From assembly GCA_903861305.1 (NCBI GenBank), contig CAIOTT010000024.1, positions 1 through 32,706 on the forward strand: DNA of 32,706 nucleotides. The letters run 5' to 3'. Every line of letters starts with the position of its first letter. Positions within the stretch are counted from its first letter, which is position 1. The DNA comes from Candidatus Omnitrophota bacterium (GTDB lineage: Bacteria; Omnitrophota; Gorgyraeia; Zapsychrales; Fredricksoniimonadaceae). Positions 1 to 7,388 of this stretch are shown piece after piece. Made by a program: the position numbers and the translations under genes. Below the pieces are notes generated by a model. That model made no database searches. It saw only the letters and a program-made list of their open reading frames with translations, and was not told the DNA's origin.

Positions 1-15
1 CCCGCAGGGGTCGCG

Positions 16-40
16 TGGCAAATCCGACGAGGATTTGCCA
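16..40. repeat. perfect 10-bp inverted repeat (hairpin)
   Basis: The arms TGGCAAATCC and GGATTTGCCA are perfectly complementary and separated by five bases (GACGA). No T-run follows, so it is not a standard intrinsic terminator. It may be part of an intergenic repeat or the end of an upstream transcript; the window edge prevents a decision. Confidence 0.7.
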
Positions 41-64
41 GCTTTGCGAGGTAATCCTGGACTT

Positions 65-119
65 TTGCACGCACTTTTTAGTGCACAGTATTCTCGACGC
101 TGTTTTGAGAAGCGTGCAA
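65..119. repeat. nested inverted repeats upstream of the first gene
   Basis: An outer 8-bp perfect inverted repeat, TTGCACGC at 65-72 and GCGTGCAA at 112-119, encloses two smaller ones: GCACT/AGTGC around a TTTT loop at 71-84, and TTCTC/GAGAA at 91-111. The first inner hairpin overlaps the outer arm by two bases, so the two would compete. The block could fold as a branched leader RNA or be a mobile palindromic repeat; which one is not decidable from a single copy. Confidence 0.55.
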
Positions 120-134
120 CATCCGGGATAAAAA
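105..134 (+). promoter_or_regulatory. candidate sigma-70-type promoter for the HEAT-repeat gene
   Basis: TTGAGA at 105-110 (5 of 6 to TTGACA) and TAAAAA at 129-134 (4 of 6 to TATAAT) are 18 bases apart, with the start codon at 156. The -35 overlaps the inverted repeat at 65-119. Inferred from consensus match only. Confidence 0.3.
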
Positions 135-155
135 CTAAAACAGCATTTTTTTACT

Positions 156-770
156 ATGTATAAAAAGAGCGTATTAGCCCTGGCTTTATTATTTGCTTTG
201 TCTGGAGCCAGCGTCGCTGCGTTTGGTCAAGAAGATCGATCGGATGCACTGATCGATCAGCTCAATGGTAAGTCATGCAACTTCGAGGTCCGGGGAGATT
301 CTTGTTTCAAGCGGCACCCTTTTGCGACAATCTTCCGTAGAAGTGATAAAGAGAAATGTATCATTGATGCTGCCAGGGCGTTAGGGATGATGGGCGGGCC
401 GGCGAATGCCGCCATACCCGCGTTGATCGACGCATTGAACAAGTACCGTAATGTCGATTCTGGCGACGGGATCATCCCCGTGCGTTCTGAGATCGCTTTA
501 GCGTTGGGCCGGACCGGCGATCCATCCGTGGTCAAGCCGTTGATCGCGGTCCTTGGTTCTGACGATCAGGTCATACTCTCGGAATCGGCATCTGTTGGTG
601 ACGGGTATATACTAATAAAAGGGACCACCTATGGCGCTGTCGTCGAGGCGCTGGGGATGTTGGGCGCGCAGGCCAAGGAAGCCCTTCCGGCGTTAAACGG
701 CCTGCTGGTGAAACACCCCGGAAGTTTGAGGGCTGGCGTTGAAGCGGCTATCAGAAAGATCAGCGAATAG
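156..770 (+). CDS. exported HEAT-repeat protein
   Basis: This is a 204-residue protein with an N-terminal Sec-type signal (MYKKS, then a hydrophobic stretch at residues 5-23, probable cleavage near residue 24). The mature part holds three or four HEAT/PBS-lyase-like helical repeats at about residues 66-95, 108-133, 159-184 and 190-203, recognisable from the recurring A-x-A-L-G and A-I-P-A-L or A-L-P-A-L patterns. Cysteines at 41, 50 and 68 could form disulfides outside the cytoplasm. Such repeats usually act as protein-binding scaffolds, so a periplasmic adaptor role is likely but the partner is unknown. No clear Shine-Dalgarno precedes the ATG. It is separated by 36 bases from the next gene and has no obvious functional link to it. 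Confidence 0.8.
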   Translation: MYKKSVLALALLFALSGASVAAFGQEDRSDALIDQLNGKSCNFEVRGDSCFKRHPFATIFRRSDKEKCIIDAARALGMMGGPANAAIPALIDALNKYRNVDSGDGIIPVRSEIALALGRTGDPSVVKPLIAVLGSDDQVILSESASVGDGYILIKGTTYGAVVEALGMLGAQAKEALPALNGLLVKHPGSLRAGVEAAIRKISE

Positions 771-806
771 TTTTATGATGAGATATTTCAGCCAACAGCA
801 CGTCGA

Positions 807-1661
807 GTGAATATGATCCCGCACGGCAGATTGAGAGAATTCGGGTTCCCGGATGAAAAGAAGTTCCCCCGGGAACTGCTTGAGCAGGAGATCGAACTGA
901 GCCTTCCCACCGCGATGGAATACGGTACGTCACCCGTGCGCGTGCGCATCGCGCGGGGATTGGTTGTCCCTTTGCAGTTGTCTGGAAGTTCCAACGGCAC
1001 TGTCATCCGCAGCGATGGGGCTATCCTGCATATCGGTCATCGGGAGGCGGGTAACCCGGCGTCAGAGCTGGAGGCGCGTTTTATCAGTGACATTCCCTAC
1101 AGCCTTCGGGTCGAGATCAGCCATATCATGCGTCGGGCCCTGCAGGCGGATCCTTCCCTGAAAGGGGTGTGGGACCAGGTGTTATTGGCCTGGATGATAT
1201 GGTTCCCCGCGGCGGAAAGTATCGCGGCGTTCAGGCCGGCTGGCGCGTTCGACCGTGTTGATCTGGCCTGGAAGGGGATCGAAAATTTGACGGGGCAGTT
1301 GATAGTTGAGATCGAGAAACATGCGCCTGTCCCGCCGCCCCATGTCAAGGTCAGGGTTGTTGTCCAGCATGAGGCGGAGTTCATCAAGGGTTGGTCCGGT
1401 GAAGAGTTCCTGGCTGACGAGGTTCCGGCCGCGGCGATCATCAAGGCCGGCTGGATCAATTATGTGAAGAACTTCCTTTTCCCCAAAATGCGCCTCGTCC
1501 TGGCAAACCCTGTGTTCCATTCTCGATCGACCTTCAAACTGTTTTATGGGGAAGCGGGATCGCCGACCATCAAGCTGGTCGTTGTGCCCTTGCCTCGGCC
1601 GGATGCGGCAAAGGTCAGCGCGGCGGGGATCGAATTGAACCAGGTCAAGGAACAGGGATAA
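807..1661 (+). CDS. hypothetical cytoplasmic protein
   Basis: I do not recognise this 284-residue protein. It has no signal peptide and no clear membrane helix. It has an alternating alpha/beta look, with a Trp-rich helix near residues 122-135 and a Pro-rich turn near 170-178. The frame opens with GTG at 807; an in-frame ATG two codons later, at 813, is an equally plausible start, because neither has a convincing ribosome site. It ends nine bases before the next gene, so the two are probably co-transcribed and may work together. Coding potential is supported by its length, by codon use like that of its neighbours and by the tight spacing. No function is proposed. Confidence 0.7.
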   Translation: MNMIPHGRLREFGFPDEKKFPRELLEQEIELSLPTAMEYGTSPVRVRIARGLVVPLQLSGSSNGTVIRSDGAILHIGHREAGNPASELEARFISDIPYSLRVEISHIMRRALQADPSLKGVWDQVLLAWMIWFPAAESIAAFRPAGAFDRVDLAWKGIENLTGQLIVEIEKHAPVPPPHVKVRVVVQHEAEFIKGWSGEEFLADEVPAAAIIKAGWINYVKNFLFPKMRLVLANPVFHSRSTFKLFYGEAGSPTIKLVVVPLPRPDAAKVSAAGIELNQVKEQG

Positions 1662-1669
1662 AGGATCTA

Positions 1670-2398
1670 ATGGCATTTCAGACGATCAATCTGGCAGGAA
1701 CAGAATTTCCAACGTCGAATCTTTTTAATTACCTTCCGAAATTCGAAGAGATCTATTACCAGGGAAACCCGATCGAGCACGTGCAGTTATTCAGGGCGGT
1801 GCGGGAAGGGCAGGAATGCAAACTGCTCGCGGTCACCATCATCCGCAAGGACGAGGATTTTCTCTGGGAGTCGACCAGGGACCTGCTGGTCCGCTCGGTG
1901 AAGGATGCGGCGTCCATCATGCGAGGGGTTTATACCTTCGACCTCCTGACCTTCGATGTCCACAAGGAGACCGAGTTGTTCAATCCTCGGGAACTGACCC
2001 AGGTGCTGATGAACACGTCGCTGAAGCTCAAGGCGGGTGAGCAGGCGCTCATCAAATATTCGTCGGTTTACGGGATGCTGCAGAAGATGGTCGACGAGGC
2101 ATGGGGCAAGATCGTCCTCAAGACGGCGGTAGAACTTTTTAATGATAAACCGAACTTTCTTTTTGCGCTGGTCAGCCGGATACTAAAGACCGTGGAATTC
2201 GCCCATGAGCCTGTGATGGTCCTGGTCAATGACCTTAGCACCTGGCCTTTGCATGACCCCCGGAATGAACAGCAGAAAGCGTTCCTGGACGGGTTGATCG
2301 CCCGGCAGGCGAAGAATGCGATCGGTTTTCCCCCTGAAGTGTATATCCAGGACCAGAATGGCGTCAGGGAATTATTTTCGGGGACCATAGTGCATTAG
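1670..2398 (+). CDS. hypothetical cytoplasmic protein
   Basis: I do not recognise this 242-residue protein. It lacks a signal peptide and obvious membrane spans and appears to be mixed alpha/beta, with a long amphipathic helical region around residues 105-165. The ATG at 1670 follows an AAAGGA ribosome-binding sequence by a few bases. It directly follows the 284-residue hypothetical gene and precedes the lipid-degradation operon, from which it is separated by a 95-base gap with its own candidate control elements. It is therefore probably the last gene of the first transcript rather than part of the beta-oxidation operon. Confidence 0.7.
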   Translation: MAFQTINLAGTEFPTSNLFNYLPKFEEIYYQGNPIEHVQLFRAVREGQECKLLAVTIIRKDEDFLWESTRDLLVRSVKDAASIMRGVYTFDLLTFDVHKETELFNPRELTQVLMNTSLKLKAGEQALIKYSSVYGMLQKMVDEAWGKIVLKTAVELFNDKPNFLFALVSRILKTVEFAHEPVMVLVNDLSTWPLHDPRNEQQKAFLDGLIARQAKNAIGFPPEVYIQDQNGVRELFSGTIVH

Positions 2399-2451
2399 TA
2401 CTATTATTCATTTTTATTTTGAATTACCTTTTTATTGGAGGAGTGGCGGGG

Positions 2452-2474
2452 TATACTTAAAGTAGTTGGCCAAC
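2452..2474 (+). promoter_or_regulatory. candidate -10 element and palindromic operator ahead of the beta-oxidation operon
   Basis: TATACT at 2452-2457 resembles a -10 box. The matching -35 is poor (TTTTTA at 2429-2434, 17-base spacing). A perfect 10-bp palindrome, GTTGGCCAAC, lies at 2465-2474, where transcription would begin. A repressor bound there would block the operon; fatty-acid operons are often controlled this way by TetR- or GntR-type regulators. The regulator assignment is inference. Confidence 0.3.
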
Positions 2475-2481
2475 CTTTCAC

Positions 2482-2488
2482 AAGGAGG
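2482..2488 (+). promoter_or_regulatory. strong ribosome-binding site selecting a GTG start
   Basis: AAGGAGG ends five bases before GTG at 2494. This strong Shine-Dalgarno fixes the GTG as the start of the hydratase/dehydrogenase gene although no ATG is available nearby. Confidence 0.85.
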
Positions 2489-2493
2489 TTACC

Positions 2494-4611
2494 GTGGCTC
2501 TTATTTATAAAGAAGAAAATAATATTGCCACGATCACCTTCGACCAGCCTGATTCCAGGGCTAACGTCCTCGGCACCGCCATTCTTCTTGAGCTGGATAA
2601 GATCCTCGACCAGCTGAACAATCCCAGTTCCCTAAAAGCCATTGTTATCCAGAGCGCCAAGAAAGATATTTTCATTGCCGGCGCTGATATTAAAGAGATC
2701 GAAAGCATCACGGACGCGGCTGAAGGGAAAACCAAGTCACAGGCCGGCCAGCGCATCCTTAACAAGCTGGAAGACCTCCCGGTCCCCACGATCGCCGTGA
2801 TCGACGGCGCGGCGCTTGGCGGAGGCTGCGAGCTGGCCCTGGCGTGCCGTTACCGTATCGCCACATTCAATGACAAGGTGCGCATCGGCCTGCCCGAGGT
2901 CAATCTCGGGTTTGTGCCGGGGTTTGGCGGCACCTGGCGTTTGCCCCGGCTTGTCGGGTTGCAGGGGGCACTCAAACTCATCCTTTCCGGTGCCCCGGTC
3001 GATGGGCGGGCCGCGTTGAAAATGGGGCTCATCGACCGCCTTTATTCACGGGTCGGGCTGGCCGACCGTGTTGCCGAGTTCGTCAACGAGATCAACGCCT
3101 CGGGCAAGCGGCGCCGGTATCCCGTGGTCCGGCCCAAAGGGTTCAACGCTTTCCTGGAAAACACCGCCATCGGGCGTAATTTCATTTTCAGCAAATCCAA
3201 AGAGAGCGTCTTAAAAGCGTCCAGGGGTTTTTATCCGGCGCCGTTGTCCGCGCTCGATGTTGTCAGCCGGACACGGGGGTTATCCCGTCGTGCGGCGATG
3301 GACATTGAGTCATCGGCTTTTGCCGAACTCGCGGTCACGCCCGTATCAAAAAATCTTGTCAGCCTTTATTATCTTACCGAAAAATTCAAGAAACTGTCCG
3401 TTCCCGGGGCCGAGGGCGTCAAGCCTGCAGCTGTCTCCAAGGCAGGGGTTATCGGCGCGGGGATCATGGGCGGCGGCATTGCCCAGCTGTTGAGCAACCG
3501 CGGGGTCCGGGTCCGTTTGAAGGATATTAACCATGACGCCATCGCCAAGGGGCTCAAGGCGGCCTATGATGTTTACAAGCAGGCCATTAAGCGCCGGCGC
3601 ATGAAGCCCGCCGACGTGGCGGTGGGCATGGCCATGATCTCGGGCACGCTTGACCACAGCGGTTTTTCTGATGCGGATATCGTGATCGAGGCTGTCGTCG
3701 AGAACATGGATATCAAGAAAAAAGTTTTCGAGGAGGTTGCGCGTCATGTCCCTGACAGGACGATCCTGGCATCGAACACGTCATCCCTTTCGCTGACCGA
3801 AATGGGCCGGGGCGTGAAAGACCCCTCGCGCATCATCGGTTTTCATTTTTTCAACCCTGTCCACCGTATGCCACTCATCGAGATCATCACCACCGGCCAA
3901 ACATCACAGGCGACCATTGCGGGTACGCTGGAATTCGCCAAGCGCCTGGGCAAGACACCGATCCTCGTGAAAGATGCCCCCGGATTCCTCGTGAACCGCA
4001 TCCTCCTGGCGTACATCAACGAGGCGGGGCATTTGCTGCAAGAGGGCGGTGATATTGAACGCCTCGACAAGGTTGTCACGGATTTCGGTATGCCCATGGG
4101 GCCTTTCCTCCTTTCCGATGAGGTCGGGTTGGACGTGGGGGTAAAGGTATTGCATATCCTTGAAGCGGGGCTTGGGCCCAGGTTCAAGTCCTCCAAGATA
4201 TTTGATGAGGTCTTCGCTTTGAAATTATTGGGAAAAAAGTCCGGCCGCGGGTTCTATATCCACGGCCCACGGCGCCGGGTCAATCCTGCCGTGCAGGCGC
4301 TGATCAAGGCGAGTTCCGCTGTTTCGGATAAGGAAGCTTTGGAGCGCATGCTCTATATCATGATCAATGAGGCGGCGCGCATCCTTGAGGAAGGCGTTGT
4401 TGACGGGCCGGACACGGTCGACATAGGGATGATCATGGGCACAGGCTTCCCGCCGTTCCGTGGTGGGTTGTTGCGTTACGCCGACACCCTGGGGGTCGAG
4501 CGTATCGTGGATGACCTCAACAGGCTCGAGGAACGTTTCAAGGACGGGCGCTTTAAGCCGGCCAGGTTCCTTCTGGACATGAAAGCCCGTAACACGAGGT
4601 TCTACGCATGA
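2494..4611 (+). CDS. fadJ: bifunctional enoyl-CoA hydratase / 3-hydroxyacyl-CoA dehydrogenase (FadJ/FadB type)
   Basis: This enzyme performs the second and third steps of fatty-acid beta-oxidation: hydration of trans-2-enoyl-CoA and NAD-dependent oxidation of the 3-hydroxyacyl-CoA. The 705 residues match FadJ (about 714) in length and layout. The N-terminal crotonase domain (about 1-190) has the oxyanion-hole segment IAGADIKEI at 61-69 and the two catalytic glutamates in GGGCE (E113) and LPE (E135). The dehydrogenase half begins with the NAD-binding GAGIMGGG at 321-328 and carries the catalytic His in HFFNPV (H451), followed by KDAPGFLVNRI near 493. Translation starts at GTG behind a strong AAGGAGG. 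The stop overlaps the next start (ATGA). Pairing with the FadI-type thiolase downstream suggests a trifunctional alpha/beta complex. All key residues are intact. Confidence 0.95.
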   Translation: MALIYKEENNIATITFDQPDSRANVLGTAILLELDKILDQLNNPSSLKAIVIQSAKKDIFIAGADIKEIESITDAAEGKTKSQAGQRILNKLEDLPVPTIAVIDGAALGGGCELALACRYRIATFNDKVRIGLPEVNLGFVPGFGGTWRLPRLVGLQGALKLILSGAPVDGRAALKMGLIDRLYSRVGLADRVAEFVNEINASGKRRRYPVVRPKGFNAFLENTAIGRNFIFSKSKESVLKASRGFYPAPLSALDVVSRTRGLSRRAAMDIESSAFAELAVTPVSKNLVSLYYLTEKFKKLSVPGAEGVKPAAVSKAGVIGAGIMGGGIAQLLSNRGVRVRLKDINHDAIAKGLKAAYDVYKQAIKRRRMKPADVAVGMAMISGTLDHSGFSDADIVIEAVVENMDIKKKVFEEVARHVPDRTILASNTSSLSLTEMGRGVKDPSRIIGFHFFNPVHRMPLIEIITTGQTSQATIAGTLEFAKRLGKTPILVKDAPGFLVNRILLAYINEAGHLLQEGGDIERLDKVVTDFGMPMGPFLLSDEVGLDVGVKVLHILEAGLGPRFKSSKIFDEVFALKLLGKKSGRGFYIHGPRRRVNPAVQALIKASSAVSDKEALERMLYIMINEAARILEEGVVDGPDTVDIGMIMGTGFPPFRGGLLRYADTLGVERIVDDLNRLEERFKDGRFKPARFLLDMKARNTRFYA

Positions 4612-6089
4612 GTGCCTGGCGACCTATCACAGCCTTATCCTTCCCCCAGATCAAAGCGCTTCAGGACCGCAAGCTTCGGCATTTCGTGAACACACATGTT
4701 TATCCTTTCAGCCCGTATTATCGAAAATTGTTCGACGACAACAAGATCAACCCGGCGCATATCCGGTCTGCGGCGGACCTGAAACATCTCCCTTTCACCA
4801 GCAAGCTTGATCTCGTGGCCAAGGATAATCCCCTGAGGTACATGGACTTTATCCTTCATCCGGACCAGGAGAAGATCCGCAAGTTCTGGCCCAAGGATAA
4901 GGTTGTCCTGGCAGCGTTAAAGTCGCTGTGGATGGGTAATGCCGCGTTCAAGGCGGCCCTGGGGAAGGAATACCGGCCGATCTTCATGACGTTCACGACA
5001 GGGACGACGAATTCGCCGGTGCCGTTCACCTACAGCCGTTATGACATTGATAACCTGAAAATTTCAGGCAGCCGCATGGTCAGCCTGTTTGACGTCAAGC
5101 ATAGCGAGCGTATCATGAATATTTTTCCCTATGCGCCTCATCTGGCGTTCTGGCAGACTTTTTTCGGAGCGCTGGAATCGGGGATATTCGCCCTGAGCAC
5201 TGGCGGCGGCAAGGTCATGGGGACTGAGGGCAACCTTACCGCCATGATGCGCTCCAAACCGTCCGTGGTGCTGGGGGTCCCGAGTTACATTTATCATATG
5301 GTGCGTTTTGCCCAGGACCGCGATTATGACCTTTCCTTCATCAAAAAGATCGTGCTGGGCGCTTCCAAGGTCACCGTGGGGTACAAGCAGAAACTCGCGA
5401 CGATGCTCGCGGCGTGCGGCGTTAAGGATGTCCTTATTTTCGGCACCTACGGCTTCACGGAAGCGCGCACCGCCTGGGCGGAATGCCCGACAGAATGTCA
5501 TCTTTCCAGCGGGTATCATCTTTATCCGGACAAGGAGATATTCGAGGTCATTGATCCCGCGACAGGTGCGGTGAAGGGCGAGGGTGAGGACGGTGAGCTG
5601 GTGTATACCTCGATCGATTCCAGGGCTTCGGTGGTCCTGCGTTACCGCACCGGCGACCTCGTCAAGGGCGGCATCACGCACGGGCCGTGCCCTTATTGCG
5701 GGCGCATGGCCTTGCGCATGTCCAGCGACATTTCACGCCTTTCGGATGTGAAGGACCTGAACCTTTCCAAGATCAAGGGGGTCCTGGTGAACATGGATCA
5801 TTTTGCCGGGGTCCTCAATGATATCGCCGAGATCGATGAATGGCAGATCGAGATCCGCAAGCATAACAACGATCCGTATGACAGCGACGAGCTGGTGGTA
5901 TACGTGACCCCGAAGAAGGATATCAATGAGGCCACTTTTCCGGATTTTCTCAAGGACAAGCTGATGGGGGCCACGGAGCTTGCGCCCAACGAGATCAAGT
6001 TTGTTCCCCTTCCGGAGATGCTTAAGCGGCTCGAGATCGAGACGTCCAACAAGGAAAAAAGGATCCTGGATACAAGGCCCAAGGTCTAG
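4608..6089 (+). CDS. PaaK-like AMP-dependent acyl-CoA ligase
   Basis: This 493-residue member of the phenylacetate-CoA ligase (PaaK/CapK) branch of adenylate-forming enzymes probably activates a carboxylic acid to its CoA thioester via an acyl-AMP. Visible family features are the N-terminal SPYYRKLF segment, a P-loop-like TFTTGTTNSP near residues 127-136, the FGTYGFTEARTAWAE motif near 280, YRTGDLV near 348, a CPYCGR knuckle near 363 and a C-terminal NKEKRILD with candidate catalytic lysines K482/K484. The P-loop is slightly atypical, with NS where GK or GR is usual. No phenylacetyl-CoA epoxidase genes are nearby and the gene sits between fadJ and fadI (4-base overlap with fadJ), so a fatty or related acid substrate is more likely than phenylacetate. 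The substrate is not shown by the sequence. Confidence 0.85.
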   Translation: MSAWRPITALSFPQIKALQDRKLRHFVNTHVYPFSPYYRKLFDDNKINPAHIRSAADLKHLPFTSKLDLVAKDNPLRYMDFILHPDQEKIRKFWPKDKVVLAALKSLWMGNAAFKAALGKEYRPIFMTFTTGTTNSPVPFTYSRYDIDNLKISGSRMVSLFDVKHSERIMNIFPYAPHLAFWQTFFGALESGIFALSTGGGKVMGTEGNLTAMMRSKPSVVLGVPSYIYHMVRFAQDRDYDLSFIKKIVLGASKVTVGYKQKLATMLAACGVKDVLIFGTYGFTEARTAWAECPTECHLSSGYHLYPDKEIFEVIDPATGAVKGEGEDGELVYTSIDSRASVVLRYRTGDLVKGGITHGPCPYCGRMALRMSSDISRLSDVKDLNLSKIKGVLVNMDHFAGVLNDIAEIDEWQIEIRKHNNDPYDSDELVVYVTPKKDINEATFPDFLKDKLMGATELAPNEIKFVPLPEMLKRLEIETSNKEKRILDTRPKV

Positions 6090-6101
6090 ACAGGGGGGTG
6101 T

Positions 6102-7388
6102 ATGGAACGGATAGCGATCATTGACGGTATCAGGACCCCGTTTTGCAAGATGGGGACTTCGTTCAACAGCCTCAGCGCCCAGGAGCTTGGCCGCATCGCG
6201 GCCCGGGAGCTCATTGAGCGCCGTGGGTTTGACGTCAGGCTGATCGACGAGGTCATTTTCGGGTGCGTTGGACAGCCAGCCGAGGCGGCCAATATCGCGC
6301 GTGTCATCGCGCTCCTGGCGGGCGTCCCCAAGACCACGCCGGCATTCACAGTGCATCGCAATTGCGCCTCGGGTATCGAGGCGGTGGTTTCCGCGGCCCT
6401 GAAGATACAGGCCGGGGAAGGCAGTTGCATGCTTGTGGGCGGGGCGGAATCCATGAGCAATATCCCCTTCTTGTTCAGCAAGGCGACCCAGGAGATATTT
6501 ACCGAGGTGAACAGGTCCAAGACGTTCCTGGCGCGTTTGGCGGCTTTTTCAAAATTCCGTCCGCGCCATTTTAACCCTGTCATCGGCCTGCAACTGGGGC
6601 TTACCGATCCCGTGTGCGGGCTGAACATGGGGCAGACCGCCGAGGTCCTTGTCCAGGAATTCGGCCTGACGCGCAGGGAGCAGGACCAGTTTTCGCTGGA
6701 TAGCCATCTCAAGGCGGTCGCATCAAAAGCCATTTTGAGGGAAGAGATCGTTCCCGTGATCCCGGGGTTGAAGTACAAGGAAGCCGTAGTTGACGACAAT
6801 GGCCCGCGGGAAGGCCAGTCCCTTGAAGCGCTGGCAAAATTGAGACCGTTCTTCGACAGGGCGACCGGCACCGTGACCGCCGGTAATTCCAGCCAGGTCA
6901 CTGACGGGGCTGTGGCGCTCTTGGTCGCATCCGAAAGTTGGGCCAGGGATCGCGGGTTGAAGCCTTTGGGGTTCATCCGGGCATTCAGCTATGCCGGTGT
7001 CGAGCCGGCGCGCATGGGCATCGCCCCGGCGCACGCCATTCCCAAAGTCCTGAAGAAAGCGGGGTTGAAGTTGTCCGACATGAAGGCCGTTGAGCTCAAC
7101 GAGGCTTTCGCGGCGCAGGTCCTGGCCTGCCTTAAAGCCCTGGCATCGGAAGGTTTTGCCAAAGAATTCGGTTATGAAGGTTATACCGGCGCCATTGATC
7201 CGGCGCGGCTGAATGTTCACGGGGGCGCCATTGCGCTGGGGCATCCGGTGGGATCGACGGGCGCCCGGCTCATTTTGACAATGCTTAAGCACCTGAACAG
7301 GGAAAACCTGGACCTTGGTCTGGTGTCGCTGTGCATCGGCGGAGGCCAGGGGGCGGCGGTCATTCTGGAAAAAGGAGGGGCATCATGA
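6102..7388 (+). CDS. fadI: 3-ketoacyl-CoA thiolase (FadI/HADHB type)
   Basis: This enzyme cleaves 3-ketoacyl-CoA with CoA to release acetyl-CoA, the last step of each beta-oxidation round. The 428 residues are longer than FadA (about 387) and close to FadI (436), including the extra lid segment around residues 137-165. The nucleophilic cysteine is C88 in HRNCASG, and the second half of the active site is GHPVGSTGAR (H381) and CIGGGQG (C411). H373 in NVHGG is also present. A GGGGGG-containing ribosome site precedes the ATG at 6102, and the TGA overlaps the next ATG. With FadJ two genes upstream it probably forms an alpha2/beta2 trifunctional-type complex. A biosynthetic role as acetoacetyl-CoA synthase is less likely in this context. 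Confidence 0.93.
   Translation: MERIAIIDGIRTPFCKMGTSFNSLSAQELGRIAARELIERRGFDVRLIDEVIFGCVGQPAEAANIARVIALLAGVPKTTPAFTVHRNCASGIEAVVSAALKIQAGEGSCMLVGGAESMSNIPFLFSKATQEIFTEVNRSKTFLARLAAFSKFRPRHFNPVIGLQLGLTDPVCGLNMGQTAEVLVQEFGLTRREQDQFSLDSHLKAVASKAILREEIVPVIPGLKYKEAVVDDNGPREGQSLEALAKLRPFFDRATGTVTAGNSSQVTDGAVALLVASESWARDRGLKPLGFIRAFSYAGVEPARMGIAPAHAIPKVLKKAGLKLSDMKAVELNEAFAAQVLACLKALASEGFAKEFGYEGYTGAIDPARLNVHGGAIALGHPVGSTGARLILTMLKHLNRENLDLGLVSLCIGGGQGAAVILEKGGAS
7371..7380 (+). promoter_or_regulatory. ribosome-binding site deciding the acyl-CoA dehydrogenase start
   Basis: AAAGGAGGGG ends four bases before ATG at 7385. The reading frame is open 54 bases further upstream inside fadI, but this site and the ATGA overlap favour 7385. 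Confidence 0.85.

Noticed and set aside
65-120. Possible integron attC site
   Set aside because: The end reads GTGCAAC, which does not fit the RYYYAAC/GTTRRRY pair, and no integrase or cassette array is visible.
2-163. Open frame at the window start that could be the tail of an upstream gene
   Set aside because: About 53 codons without a stop, but it runs through the dense inverted repeats and overlaps the start of the HEAT-repeat gene; length is compatible with chance.
4608-6089. Calling the ligase phenylacetate-CoA ligase (paaK)
   Set aside because: Family match only; no phenylacetate genes nearby and the context is fatty-acid oxidation.
6086-6976. Long minus-strand open frame (296 codons)
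   Set aside because: It lies opposite the thiolase, whose active-site motifs are intact; the antisense translation has no recognisable domain.
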